This document shows positions 42,222 through 51,511 of a stretch of DNA of 64,000 nt, one piece after another. This DNA comes from Methanolobus profundi. GTDB taxonomy: Archaea; Halobacteriota; Methanosarcinia; Methanosarcinales; Methanosarcinaceae. The stretch is from contig NZ_FOUJ01000002.1 of assembly GCF_900114835.1 (NCBI RefSeq), positions 1-64,000 of the forward strand, written 5' to 3'. How positions within the stretch are numbered: the first letter of the stretch is position 1; each line of letters begins with the position of its first letter. Under the pieces are notes generated by a model, which did not search any database, was not told the DNA's origin, and saw nothing but the letters and a program-made list of their open reading frames with translations. The translations under genes and the position numbers were made by a program.

Positions 42222-42916
42222 TGTTTTCTGACCTTATGTTCTATGAACTCGCCATTGAAGAGTACAAGGACCGTGATCTCCTCTCCTTTTTTGAACTTAC
42301 GCATCTCCCTGTCGTAAACGCCCTGCACATGTTTGAGCTTATTTCTACTGAAATGTTCCTGTGCCTTTTTGTAGAAAGCTATCAGTTGCCTGAGGTAAGC
42401 GGTCTCATAGGTCTTTATCTGCTGAGCTATATCCTGAGCCTCTTCATCGCTTATCTCTGTATGATAGAGACCGTGCTGGTTCAGACCACTTATCTGCCTC
42501 CAGTCCACATTACCGTCCTCATCCGGTTCACGATGAAGCATGTAGGGGTAAAGACTGCATATCATTGGACGCTGCTCGTAGATGGTGCATCTCTTGTCCT
42601 TGAGGAATATACAGGAACCGTCCTCTTTCGCTTTGAGTGCATAGCCTGAGACATAGAAACGTCCTTTCTGATCACATAGCTCATAGTATGGTGCAGGTTC
42701 CAGTACATCAGATGAGATCTCTGTCATTCGAAGGGCATCATCTGTGAGAAGGAAAACATGGTCATTGAACTGACGGGTGCAGCAACGTGCACAAAAGTCG
42801 CATTCAAAACCAACTTCCTTTATAATAGATACCAGACCATCCATTGGATAATCCTGCACACCTTCAAGCTCCTCGTTCACTGTTCCAAGCTGATCCTCAA
42901 TTGCCGATGTAACCAT
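42218..42916 (-). CDS. YkgJ-family Fe-S/zinc cysteine-cluster protein
   Basis: 232 residues. The cluster CDFCARCCT (near 40) and CIFLKDKRCTIYEQRPMICSLYP (split over 90-112) are typical of the YkgJ/UPF0153 family, which is believed to bind an iron-sulfur or zinc centre. The C-terminal third is helical and lysine-rich. It is translated with the MFS gene. Function unknown. Confidence 0.85.
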   Translation of the reverse strand: MVTSAIEDQLGTVNEELEGVQDYPMDGLVSIIKEVGFECDFCARCCTRQFNDHVFLLTDDALRMTEISSDVLEPAPYYELCDQKGRFYVSGYALKAKEDGSCIFLKDKRCTIYEQRPMICSLYPYMLHREPDEDGNVDWRQISGLNQHGLYHTEISDEEAQDIAQQIKTYETAYLRQLIAFYKKAQEHFSRNKLKHVQGVYDREMRKFKKGEEITVLVLFNGEFIEHKVRKQ

Positions 42917-43029
42917 GATATACTCCTGTTATGATAAGTGCCATAAACTCTGCTGTCTACAAGTAATTTTGCTCTGGTCACCCCGCAAGCTTTAATAATA
43001 AGCATTACGTCTAGAAGTAAACTCAACGA

Positions 43030-43047
43030 CTAGAATTATATATCTAG
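43030..43047. promoter_or_regulatory. TATA box inside an inverted repeat, DUF5350 gene
   Basis: CTAGA (43030-43034) and TCTAG (43043-43047) flank ATTATATA, the best TATA candidate for the gene at 43095. A further CTAGA lies at 43012-43016. The arrangement suggests a factor that competes with TBP. Confidence 0.4.
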
Positions 43048-43094
43048 GTTAAACTTAAACTAATTAAATTACAATTATTCAAGAGGATTATATC

Positions 43095-43268
43095 ATGGGT
43101 AAGACAGGCAGCATTGAATGGGTAAAGGTAAAAGGACGTAACGGAAGAACAATTAAAGTTCGTAAGTGCAAGGAAGGAAAGGCTCACCCTGGTCCAGCAC
43201 AGAGATACACATCATCTGGTGCTAAGAGAAGATTCCTTCGCAGATCAGCAAAAGCACTCGTAAAGTGA
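43095..43268 (+). CDS. DUF5350 family small basic protein (57 aa)
   Basis: ATG 43095 follows AAGAGGATT. The 57 residues are strongly basic (over 30% Lys/Arg), with [15 protein letters not shown] and RRFLRRSAK segments. The layout matches a short methanogen family annotated as DUF5350. Its charge and size suggest binding to rRNA or the ribosome, but this is inference. Archaeal T-rich terminators follow at 43291-43298 and 43321-43328. Confidence 0.8.
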   Translation: MGKTGSIEWVKVKGRNGRTIKVRKCKEGKAHPGPAQRYTSSGAKRRFLRRSAKALVK

Positions 43269-43384
43269 TCTAACTCACTTTACCTAAATTACTTTTTTTT
43301 ATTCTTTTACAGCCGGTTGGCTTTTTTTGTAGTTATCATAATAGCTTATTCTTTCTTTGTTCGCAATAGGAACGTCCCGATACG

Positions 43385-43392
43385 TTTATATA
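43385..43392 (+). promoter_or_regulatory. TATA box of the thermosome gene
   Basis: TTTATATA about 75-80 nt before the ATG; the transcript would have a leader of about 50 nt ending in the AGGAGGAT ribosome-binding site at 43451-43458. Confidence 0.5.
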
Positions 43393-43466
43393 GAACTACA
43401 AACATTAAAAAACGACTTGAGAATAAATGTCATTCTAATTTCATATACATAGGAGGATAGACAATT

Positions 43467-45116
43467 ATGGCAGGACAGATGGCAGGACAGCCAATTTTCA
43501 TATTAAGAGAAGGAAGCCAGAGAACTAGAGGCAGAGAAGCACAGAGCAACAACATCATGGCTGCTAAAGCAGTCGCTGAAGCTGTAAGAACAACACTTGG
43601 TCCAAAAGGAATGGACAAGATGCTTGTAGACAGCCTCGGAGATGTGGTCATCACAAACGATGGTGCAACCATCCTTAAAGAGATGGACATCGAGCACCCT
43701 GCAGCAAAGATGATCGTGGAAGTTTCAAAGACCCAGGACGATGAGGTCGGAGACGGAACAACCTCAGCTGCTGTAATTGCCGGAGAACTCCTCAAGAAGG
43801 CAGAAGAGCTTATCGAGCAGGACGTACACCCAACAATAATCGCATCTGGTTACAGAATGGCTTCAGAGAAGGCTGGAGAGATCATCCAGACACTCGCAAA
43901 GTCAGTCACCAGAGAGGACAGGGACGTACTCATCAACATCTCCGGAACAGCAATGACCGGAAAGGGTGCAGAAGCAACAAAGGAAGTCCTTGCAAATGTT
44001 ACAGTTGACGCTATCGTAAGCATTGTCGATGAAGACGGTAAGGTCGACATGGACAACATCAAGGTAGAGAAGAAGGTCGGTGCACGTATCGAAGAGACCG
44101 AACTTATCGAGGGTATGATCATCGACAAAGAGCGTGTACACACTAACATGCCAAAGAAGGTCGAGAACGCAAAGATCGCACTCATCAACACAGCTATCGA
44201 ACTCAAAGACACAGAGGTCGATGCTGAGATATCAATTACATCCCCTGAGATGCTCCAGTCCTTCCTTGACCAGGAAGAGAAGATGATCAAGGACCTTGTT
44301 GACAAGGTAACCAACAGTGGTGCAAACGTCGTATTCTGTCAGAAGGGAATCGATGACATGGCACAGCACTACCTTGCAAAGGCAGGCGTCTTCGCAATCA
44401 GACGTGTAAAGAAGAGTGACATGCAGAAGCTCGCAAGAGCAACAGGTGCAAAGCTCATCACAAACGTTGACGAGATATCCGATGCTGACATGGGTAAGGC
44501 AGACCTTGTAGAAGAGAAGAAGATCGGCGGCGACCCAATGACCTTCGTAACAGGCTGTGACAATCCAAAGGCAGTTTCAATCCTCCTCCGTGGCGGAACA
44601 GAGCACGTTATCGACAACATCGAGAGAGGACTTAACGACTCCCTCAGAGTAGTTGGTGTAGCTATCGAGGACGAGAAGCTCGTAGCTGGTGGCGGATCCC
44701 CTGAAGTAGAGGTTGCACTCAGACTCCAGGAATACGCAGCAACACTCAGCGGAAGAGAGCAGCTCGCAGTCAAGGCATTCGCAGAGGCTCTTGAAGTAAT
44801 TCCAAGGACCCTTGCAGAGAACGCAGGTCTTGACCCAATAGACATGCTCATGGAGCTCCGTGCACACCACGAGAAGGGCGTAAAGACAGCAGGCCTCAAC
44901 GTCTACGAAGGAAAGGTAATCGACATGTGGGAAGCTGGCGTAGTAGAGCCACTCAGGGTAAAGACCCAGGCTATCAATGCAGCAGCAGAATCCGCAGTCA
45001 TGATCCTCAGGATCGATGACATCATCGCATCCAAGCAGGGACCAGCAGGACCTTCCGCAGAAGACATGGTTCCAGGCGGCATGCCACCAGGAATGATGGG
45101 CGGAATGGACATGTAA
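43467..45116 (+). CDS. thsA: thermosome (group II chaperonin) subunit
   Basis: This ATP-driven folding chaperone forms a double ring with built-in lids. The 549 residues show [13 protein letters not shown] (near 42), the ATP site [12 protein letters not shown] and [15 protein letters not shown], the [15 protein letters not shown] region and the flexible Gly/Met tail [10 protein letters not shown]. Codon use is strongly biased, as expected for a highly expressed gene. It has a strong ribosome-binding site. The particular paralogue letter is uncertain. Confidence 0.95.
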   Translation: MAGQMAGQPIFILREGSQRTRGREAQSNNIMAAKAVAEAVRTTLGPKGMDKMLVDSLGDVVITNDGATILKEMDIEHPAAKMIVEVSKTQDDEVGDGTTSAAVIAGELLKKAEELIEQDVHPTIIASGYRMASEKAGEIIQTLAKSVTREDRDVLINISGTAMTGKGAEATKEVLANVTVDAIVSIVDEDGKVDMDNIKVEKKVGARIEETELIEGMIIDKERVHTNMPKKVENAKIALINTAIELKDTEVDAEISITSPEMLQSFLDQEEKMIKDLVDKVTNSGANVVFCQKGIDDMAQHYLAKAGVFAIRRVKKSDMQKLARATGAKLITNVDEISDADMGKADLVEEKKIGGDPMTFVTGCDNPKAVSILLRGGTEHVIDNIERGLNDSLRVVGVAIEDEKLVAGGGSPEVEVALRLQEYAATLSGREQLAVKAFAEALEVIPRTLAENAGLDPIDMLMELRAHHEKGVKTAGLNVYEGKVIDMWEAGVVEPLRVKTQAINAAAESAVMILRIDDIIASKQGPAGPSAEDMVPGGMPPGMMGGMDM

Positions 45117-45152
45117 ATGTCCTGTAAACAATAAATATAAACCACAAACTCG

Positions 45153-45197
45153 TTTGCGCAGGTTCACCTGAACTCTGCGCAAAAATGTTCTTTTTTT
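45153..45197 (+). terminator. strong hairpin terminator after the thermosome gene
   Basis: TTTGCGCAG and CTGCGCAAA pair over 9 bp, with the inner GTTCACCTGAAC able to extend the stem; seven T follow at 45191-45197. It is placed between the convergent thermosome and orc1/cdc6 genes. Confidence 0.75.
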
Positions 45198-45252
45198 CAA
45201 TTAGCTAACTGCTAATTAATTGTTAAATTCAAAATTAGAAGAGATATTTGAC

Positions 45253-46365
45253 TCACTCAAGACATTTGAGTATATCATTTGAGTCATATGCAGGAGCAAC
45301 ATACCTGGTCCGTCCACGCATACCCTTACCAGAGAAATCTGCATCGATAAGCCTTGATACGTGCATCTTCTCGATCATCTCATAGAAACGGGTGTAACCA
45401 AGTCCGGTAATGTCATGGAATGACTTGTAAAGTTCCCCGGCCTGAAGACTACTGTCCTTTGCGATCAGACCTAGCAATGTCTTCTCATTGTCAGAAAGTG
45501 ACCTGATATTACGACATAGATGTAGCAGCCGTGAAGCTTCATAGGCTTTGTCCACGTCTTCCACAGAAACGGTCCTGCTTGCCCTTCTCTCAGCATTGAG
45601 AGCAGAACGCTTCAGAAGATCGATACCTATTCTCAGATCGCCTGTCCTGTCCACATAGGTAACAACTTTGTCCAGAGCTTCATCAGATACTACATCCTTG
45701 AAGAAAGCGTGCTTCACACGATTGGCAATAATATCAGCGATCTCACCGATCTCGTATCTGGGAAAAGCCACTTCCTCTGGCAAAAATACCGAACCTACAC
45801 GAGGGTCGAAACTGTAAGGTATACCCACATCACTGATGATAGCGATCACGGATATCTTAGCTCCGGGATACTGCTCATGTGCCCTCAGGAGCGAGTACAT
45901 AACCTCATCAGCATGCCCTTCCGGGAAAAGATAGTTGATATCATCAAGAGCCACTACAAGGGTCTTGTTCGAATCGATCAGGAATTTGACGACCTTCTCA
46001 AAAAGTCTCCTGAACGATATACCTGAAGAAGGAGGAGCTATGCTGGTGAGCTGTTCATATATCCTAGAAACGACAGCGAACCTTGTGGACTCCATCTGGC
46101 AGTTTACCTTGACCAGGACCACACTATCAGTGTATTCCTTCATCTCATTGAATACTTTCATGACCGCTGTGGTCTTTCCAGTACCAGGAGGACCTTTCAC
46201 AAGGCAATTGACAGGTCGCATACCTCTTAATGCTGGTTTCAGACTGAAGCGCAAAGCCTGCATCTGGGATTCCCTGTGTGCAAAATACTCCGGCAGGTGA
46301 TCGAACTCAAGTACCTCACCGTTATTAAAAAGAGTCTCATCCCACAGAAGCATATCATCGCTCAC
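45253..46365 (-). CDS. cdc6: Orc1/Cdc6-family replication initiator
   Basis: 370 residues, AAA+ ATPase that binds replication origins. Walker A GPPGTGKTT (near 60), a Walker B region VVALDDINYLF (near 140; usual members have DEID), sensor residues in the GSVFLPEEVAFPRY part, and a C-terminal winged-helix with LGYTRFYEMIEKM. The Asp in place of Glu in Walker B could slow ATP hydrolysis. In archaea these genes often lie beside an origin. Confidence 0.92.
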   Translation of the reverse strand: MSDDMLLWDETLFNNGEVLEFDHLPEYFAHRESQMQALRFSLKPALRGMRPVNCLVKGPPGTGKTTAVMKVFNEMKEYTDSVVLVKVNCQMESTRFAVVSRIYEQLTSIAPPSSGISFRRLFEKVVKFLIDSNKTLVVALDDINYLFPEGHADEVMYSLLRAHEQYPGAKISVIAIISDVGIPYSFDPRVGSVFLPEEVAFPRYEIGEIADIIANRVKHAFFKDVVSDEALDKVVTYVDRTGDLRIGIDLLKRSALNAERRASRTVSVEDVDKAYEASRLLHLCRNIRSLSDNEKTLLGLIAKDSSLQAGELYKSFHDITGLGYTRFYEMIEKMHVSRLIDADFSGKGMRGRTRYVAPAYDSNDILKCLE

Positions 46366-46433
46366 TTTTTAATCCCCTCTTTTACCGCATTTAACTGAAA
46401 CCTGTAATAATGACCATAAGGAAACAATATTAA

Positions 46434-46454
46434 TTGCAAGTGGTCAGCTTGCAA
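46434..46454. repeat. inverted repeat upstream of orc1/cdc6
   Basis: TTGCAAG-7 nt-CTTGCAA in the AT-rich 164 bp before the start of the initiator gene. It could be an operator or an origin-related element; no set of repeated origin-recognition boxes is seen by eye. Confidence 0.4.
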
Positions 46455-46529
46455 CACTAATATAATTATCTGCGCATAATAACTTTTTGCTTTTGATCTC
46501 ACATGGAACTGATACCTGCCACAGAATGA

Positions 46530-47708
46530 TCAGACAAGTGAAGTTATATCAGAAACCGTCCTGACAAGTGTTTCGACCTCTTCTTCGGTATTGTACAATC
46601 CAAATGATGCCCTCACAGTGCCATTTACACCAAGATGACCGATACCCGGCATTGCACAATGATAACCGCTCCTTACACAGATGCTGCGCGTCTGATCAAG
46701 TATCATAGCTACATCATGGGCGTTCATTCCCACCACATTAAAGGATACCACAGCAGCCCGATCCTCTGGACCATAGACATCCACACCATCCATCTCACCA
46801 AGACGAGTAGCTGTTTCCTTTGCAAGGGACAGTTCATGCTTCTCTATCTGGTCGACACCGATCTCACTTACATATTCTACAGCACGTCCAAGACCTATCA
46901 CACCAGGGATGTTCGGAGTACCGGCCTCGAACTTAGCAGGACTTGGTTCCATCCTGAAATCATCTGAGGTTACAGAACTTACCATCCCACCGCCCAGAAA
47001 TACAGGTTCGATAGTTTCGGGTTCCTTTATGTATAACACACCCGTACCCTGAGGACCAAGCAGGCCCTTGTGACCGGGACATACAAAGAAGTCAGGATCA
47101 AGGAAATTTATGTCTATGAACATATTGCCTGCGGACTGGGAGCCATCTATCAATATCTTCACATCATGTTCCTTTGCTATACCAATGATCTGTTCGATGT
47201 CCTGTATAGATCCGAACACATTGGAAACATGATTTACAGCTATGAGCTTTGTATTCTCATTGATCGATGAAAGGATGTCATCAGGATCTACAACGCCCTG
47301 AATATCAGGCGTTACAACCGAGACATCAATACCCATGTCCCTCAACCTCATCCACGGAAGCAGATTGGAATGATGCTCCACAAGTGTGACTATGACATGG
47401 TCACCTTTTTTCCAGGGGAAACCCCTCGACACGATATTGATACTTTCAGTTGCGTTCTTTGTAAAGATCGTGTTCTCGACACCCATATTGAAGAACGCTG
47501 CCACTATTTCCCTGGCATCCTCATAATGATCGGTCGTCTCCCTTGCAAGCCTATGGGCACCTCGCCCGTGGTTCGCTGCATACTTATAGAAGTAATCGAG
47601 CATTGCAGAAACAGCCGGCTTCGGCGTCTGCGTTGTAGCTGCATTGTCCAGATATATTACATCGCTTAATACTGGAAAGTCTTCCCTGAGGGTAAGGACA
47701 TCATACAT
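46530..47708 (-). CDS. sufS: cysteine desulfurase (SufS/CsdA type)
   Basis: This PLP enzyme removes sulfur from cysteine to supply Fe-S clusters or thiolation. The 392 residues show IYLDNAATTQTPK (near 18), ATESINIV, the PLP lysine in CPGHKGLLGPQGTG (near 220), and the catalytic-loop Cys in RSGYHCAMPG (near 355). All key residues are present. Together with the YcaO/TfuA genes 1 kb away it could serve thioamide formation, though it also may simply serve Fe-S assembly. Confidence 0.93.
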   Translation of the reverse strand: MYDVLTLREDFPVLSDVIYLDNAATTQTPKPAVSAMLDYFYKYAANHGRGAHRLARETTDHYEDAREIVAAFFNMGVENTIFTKNATESINIVSRGFPWKKGDHVIVTLVEHHSNLLPWMRLRDMGIDVSVVTPDIQGVVDPDDILSSINENTKLIAVNHVSNVFGSIQDIEQIIGIAKEHDVKILIDGSQSAGNMFIDINFLDPDFFVCPGHKGLLGPQGTGVLYIKEPETIEPVFLGGGMVSSVTSDDFRMEPSPAKFEAGTPNIPGVIGLGRAVEYVSEIGVDQIEKHELSLAKETATRLGEMDGVDVYGPEDRAAVVSFNVVGMNAHDVAMILDQTRSICVRSGYHCAMPGIGHLGVNGTVRASFGLYNTEEEVETLVRTVSDITSLV

Positions 47709-47749
47709 AGGAACCAGTATGCAAAGAACATAAAAATAGGTTTTGCAGG

Positions 47750-47890
47750 CTATTTTGCCTGCACTCCGCCAACCATGAAACGATAAAGCTCCATTTCTTC
47801 GGCGTCGAGTTTGTCTGCCGACACTCCACCTACTACCGCATGGTAGTTATTGAAGGAATCGACCTTTCTATTTTTCTTTGAGTCTCTCAA
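47750..47890 (-). CDS. unrecognised 46-residue protein with repeated VGGV motif
   Basis: TTG 47890 lies 6 nt after a strong GGAGGT site, and the frame ends with TAG at 47750. The first ten residues are basic; VVGGVSADKLD and MVGGVQAK show an internal repeat separated by the acidic helix DAEEMELYRF. A TATA-like GTATATAATT sits about 65 nt upstream on the minus strand. The cysteine desulfurase gene begins 42 nt downstream. I do not recognise it; coding is supported by the ribosome-binding site and the amino acid pattern. Confidence 0.55.
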   Translation of the reverse strand: MRDSKKNRKVDSFNNYHAVVGGVSADKLDAEEMELYRFMVGGVQAK

Positions 47891-48067
47891 AATTTTACCT
47901 CCTGTCTCTCTTTAATTGATTCCTGCCCATACTGGGATCACCAATTATATACACATAATAAGAATATTTATTAGTGATATTGGGCTAAACTACTATGTAG
48001 TCACACATAGTATAAAAACATATCTATTTAATCATATAGACATAAAAATAAAAGAAAGGAGGAAAGA

Positions 48068-48628
48068 TCACGCATTGGTGAATATATAATCTGCCTCAGC
48101 CTTACCTTCGTGACATCCAATACAGCCCCCAAGCTTACCTTCTGACTTTACGACACCATCCGGCGAGTAGGCTGCCCAGAACCAGTCATTATTGTCCGGA
48201 TCAAAATCCTCGGCCTTGTACATTAGATAGATACCGGTCAACTCCTTGTCAGAATCGAAACCTTCTTTGACGACCATTGTTCCATAAGGCATTATCTCAC
48301 CACCGGTTTCAGCGGCTGAGACCGCATTATCTGAAACATAGATAGAGACAAAGTCACCATGGACACCATTACCATCCATCATAGCCACTTCACCCGGCCA
48401 GATACTCCATTCCTTGTAACTGTCCTCTTCAGCGAACATAGAGAAAAGATCAGCGGCATCAGGAGTCATGCTTTCCTCCTCAACCATATCTTCTTCCATA
48501 TCTTCCGCCTGCATTGCATCATCTGCACCAGTATCTTCGGCCATTGTTCCTTCATCAGTAGCTGTATCCGCACAACCGGAAATACCGATAACACATATTA
48601 TCAGTAAAAGTATAAGTTTCTTGATCAT
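48068..48628 (-). CDS. cytochrome P460-like haem lipoprotein
   Basis: 186 residues. A lipobox-like ISGC at about 17-20 ends a signal peptide, so the protein is likely exported and lipid-anchored. A long acidic linker (22-60) is followed by a P460-type domain (YKEWSIWPGE, GDFVSIYVSD, MPYGTMVVKEGFD) and the single haem motif CIGCH near the C-terminus (about 173-177). P460 cytochromes oxidise small nitrogen compounds in some bacteria; in a methanogen an electron-transfer or sensing role is more likely. ATG 48628. Confidence 0.85.
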   Translation of the reverse strand: MIKKLILLLIICVIGISGCADTATDEGTMAEDTGADDAMQAEDMEEDMVEEESMTPDAADLFSMFAEEDSYKEWSIWPGEVAMMDGNGVHGDFVSIYVSDNAVSAAETGGEIMPYGTMVVKEGFDSDKELTGIYLMYKAEDFDPDNNDWFWAAYSPDGVVKSEGKLGGCIGCHEGKAEADYIFTNA

Positions 48629-48747
48629 ATAGTAACCCCATTAAGACACTTACTGCTCACTATATAACAATAACTGGAAATAGAGCAGACATACACGGAC
48701 ATCTTTGTCGTAAAAGATATAATATATGCAGGAGACTTTCACGAATC

Positions 48748-50025
48748 ATGCCAGAGATAAACATCGACAGATCACTCAAATACATCGAAGGTACGCAGCG
48801 CGTCCTTGATGAAAAGAGCACCCTTGAGAGAACAAAGGATGAACTTGGAACCATAGGAGTTACAAGGATCGCAAGCATCACAGACCTCGACAGGGTTGGC
48901 ATACCTGTATTTTCAAGTATCAGGCCCAGTTCTGCAGATGGGGCTATCTCAGTATATTCAGGAAAAGGTAATACTGAGACCCAGGCAAGGATATCCTCCA
49001 TGATGGAAGCTTTTGAACGATGTCTTGCAGAAAGGAGAGGGACCAACAACGATGTGGAAGAGGATATAAAGGCTGAGCATCTCATCGAAAGTTACGATAA
49101 CGCCAGATACGAACATAGTGTGGTAGACCCCCTATCACTCCTTATTGCAGAGGAATACGACCCTCAATCACTAGTGGAGTGGGTAAGTGGATGGGACCTT
49201 ATTAAGAATGAAGAGATACTCGTCCCCGCCAATGCTGTATATCACCCTTATGATGCCCCCGGAAGGACACAGAAGCTTTTCAGGAGCAATACAAATGGAC
49301 TGGCAGCAGGGAACACCATAGAGGAAGCCATTTTCCACGGACTTCTCGAGGTCATTGAGAGGGATGCCCTCAGTATTGCAGAATTCAATCGCAACCCCGG
49401 GAAAGAGATAATCCTCACAGAGGATGACGGGGAGAACTATGAGCTTATGCGCAAGCTCAGGGATAACGAGATCGTGGTAAAGATATGGGCACTTCAGCAT
49501 GACACAAATATCACAACAGTGGTTGCAGCAACCGATGACACCAGGCTCAGAGATGCGGCACTCCTTGTGATGGGAGCAGGAGCACATCTTAACCCGGATA
49601 TAGCTATCCGCAGAGCCCTGACAGAAGCTGCACAGTCAAGGGTCGTCCAGATACACGGTGCACGTGAGGATACAGAACGTGAGAGCTTTGTCAGAGATAT
49701 TGGCTATGAAAGGATCAAGCGCATGAACAGGTACTGGTATGAGGAAGGAGAGAAGATATCCTCCAGTGACCTGAAAGATATCTCAAAGAGCACACCTGCA
49801 GAGAGTATAGATGCTGTACTGGAACAGCTCAAAGGCGTGACAGACTGTGCTGCTGTTGTGGACCTGTCCAGAGAGAGTGTACCCGTACCTGTTGTAAGAG
49901 TAGTTATCCCTTCCTTTGAACTTTACACACTCGACAGAGAACGTGTGGGTAAAAGAGCAAGGTCAGGCCAGAGAAAGAAACTTGCCAGGGAAGACAGGCC
50001 ATGGAGAAAAGGACGCAGGAAATGA
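48748..50025 (+). CDS. ycaO: YcaO protein for McrA glycine thioamidation
   Basis: This ATP-dependent enzyme, known as methanogenesis marker 1, converts a glycine of methyl-CoM reductase subunit A to thioglycine. The 425 residues show the YcaO ATP-binding segments: STLERTKDELGTIGVTRIA, GKGNTETQARISSMMEAFER (near 73-92), LAAGNTIEEAIFHGLLEVIERDA (near 190-212) and a late Ser/Pro region. The typical methanogen C-terminus with basic residues is present. It overlaps tfuA by 4 nt. Confidence 0.93.
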   Translation: MPEINIDRSLKYIEGTQRVLDEKSTLERTKDELGTIGVTRIASITDLDRVGIPVFSSIRPSSADGAISVYSGKGNTETQARISSMMEAFERCLAERRGTNNDVEEDIKAEHLIESYDNARYEHSVVDPLSLLIAEEYDPQSLVEWVSGWDLIKNEEILVPANAVYHPYDAPGRTQKLFRSNTNGLAAGNTIEEAIFHGLLEVIERDALSIAEFNRNPGKEIILTEDDGENYELMRKLRDNEIVVKIWALQHDTNITTVVAATDDTRLRDAALLVMGAGAHLNPDIAIRRALTEAAQSRVVQIHGAREDTERESFVRDIGYERIKRMNRYWYEEGEKISSSDLKDISKSTPAESIDAVLEQLKGVTDCAAVVDLSRESVPVPVVRVVIPSFELYTLDRERVGKRARSGQRKKLAREDRPWRKGRRK

Positions 50026-50684
50026 GCGAAGAAAAGAAAGTGCTCATATTTGCAGGCAGCAGTATCAGCCACGAGGATGCCTCAAAGGTGCTGGATGCCA
50101 CATACTGGCCGCCAATATCCAGAGGTGACCTTGACAGGGCCATGGAACAGGGATATAATATCATAGGGATCATCGATGGCATATTCTTCAGCAGGGCAGC
50201 CGTTGCCCACAAAGAAGTTATAAGAGCGATGAAGGGAGGAGCAACCATTGTTGGTGGATGTAGCATGGGAGCACTCCGGGCATCAGAACTTGATGTCCAC
50301 GGGATGATCGGTGTCGGCAAGGTCTATGAATGGTACAGGGACGGGGTCATAGAGGATGACGATGAAGTTGCAGTGGCTACATACCCGGATACTTTCGAAC
50401 CTGCTTCAAGTCCCATGGTGAATATAAGAGAGACACTTAGATCTGCATTCCACACAGGGATACTCTCTGAGGAAGAATGCACGAGCATAACCCTACTTGC
50501 TAAAAGAACACACTATTCTGAAAGAAGTTATTTTGGTATCACAAAAGAGGCTCACAGAGAAGGCATACTTCCTGAAGAACGGTCCAAAGAGCTTCTTAAG
50601 TTCTGCACAGAGAACGAGTGCGATGTAAAAAGAGACGATGCGCTTCTTGTTCTTGAAAAGGTCAGGCAGATCATAAATGAATGA
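50022..50684 (+). CDS. tfuA: TfuA-like partner of YcaO
   Basis: TfuA proteins assist YcaO in thioamide formation, probably by delivering sulfur. The 220 residues contain the signature FAGSSISHEDA, YWPPISRGDL (near 32), IGIIDGIFFSRAAVAHKEVI and GGCSMGALRASEL (near 85). ATG 50022 overlaps the ycaO stop; the frame is open slightly upstream without support. The stop abuts that of the convergent transporter gene with no space between. Confidence 0.92.
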   Translation: MSEEKKVLIFAGSSISHEDASKVLDATYWPPISRGDLDRAMEQGYNIIGIIDGIFFSRAAVAHKEVIRAMKGGATIVGGCSMGALRASELDVHGMIGVGKVYEWYRDGVIEDDDEVAVATYPDTFEPASSPMVNIRETLRSAFHTGILSEEECTSITLLAKRTHYSERSYFGITKEAHREGILPEERSKELLKFCTENECDVKRDDALLVLEKVRQIINE

Positions 50685-51500
50685 TCAGCTTGCTATTTTT
50701 GGCTTCAGCCCGTCATAAAGGAAATGAAGGATATACACACTGGACATTACCAGGATTATCGTTGCACCGGATGGAGCATCGGCCAGGTATGAAAGAAATA
50801 GCCCTATGATACTGAAGAATATACCAAAGAATGTTGCCAGATACATCATTTTGGCAAAATTGTTGGTGTAATGCCTGCTAAGTGATGCAGGCATGGTGAG
50901 AAGTGCAATGATAAGGATAATACCTACAACTTTTATCAGCAGTACGATCGTCAGTGCTATCAGACAGAGCAGAAGCAAGTAGAGCTTCTCCACAGAAAGA
51001 CCCGCAACTGTTGTGAACTCTTCATCAAAGCACAGTGCCATGAACTGCTTATAATATGCATATACAGTGAATATGATAACAGCATCCAGTGCCAGCATCA
51101 GATAGATATCTGACATAGGAACGGTAAGAATATTACCGAAAAGATAGGTCATAAGATCAGGAGCATAGCCCGGTGTCCAGTATATAAGAATAATACCAAT
51201 GGCCATTCCAAGGGACCAGAGGATACCAATTGCAGTATCTTCTGCTACTTTCGACCTCTTGCTCACAAGACCCATAACAAGTGCCGAGAACAAACTGAAA
51301 GGAATCAGACCATATAAAGGATTGATACCAAGATAATATCCAAGACCTATACCACCAAATGAAGCGTGAGTGATACCGCCACTGATAAAAACGATCTTTT
51401 TGACGACCACGTAAACGCCGATTATACCACATGCGATACTTGCCAGAATAGCGGCAAAGATGGCATTCCTCATAAAGTCATACTGGAGTATTTCAAGCAT
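50685..51500 (-). CDS. metal ABC transporter permease (ZnuB/MntB type)
   Basis: 271 residues with about eight transmembrane helices, typical of the ABC-3 family that moves zinc, manganese or iron. ATG 51500 is chosen, since the further open frame upstream is Cys-rich and runs over the end of the ATPase gene. Marks include GIIGVYVVVKKIVFISGGITHASFGGIGLG (split over 25-55). Last gene of the leftward operon SBP-ATPase-permease. Confidence 0.9.
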   Translation of the reverse strand: MLEILQYDFMRNAIFAAILASIACGIIGVYVVVKKIVFISGGITHASFGGIGLGYYLGINPLYGLIPFSLFSALVMGLVSKRSKVAEDTAIGILWSLGMAIGIILIYWTPGYAPDLMTYLFGNILTVPMSDIYLMLALDAVIIFTVYAYYKQFMALCFDEEFTTVAGLSVEKLYLLLLCLIALTIVLLIKVVGIILIIALLTMPASLSRHYTNNFAKMMYLATFFGIFFSIIGLFLSYLADAPSGATIILVMSSVYILHFLYDGLKPKIAS

Positions 51501-51511
51501 ACTGTTCACCC

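Noticed and set aside
47750-47890. Precursor peptide with a double-glycine leader for the YcaO enzyme
   Set aside because: Only four residues would follow the second GG, there is no peptidase transporter, and the YcaO/TfuA pair is of the McrA-modifying type. The gene itself is kept as an unknown.
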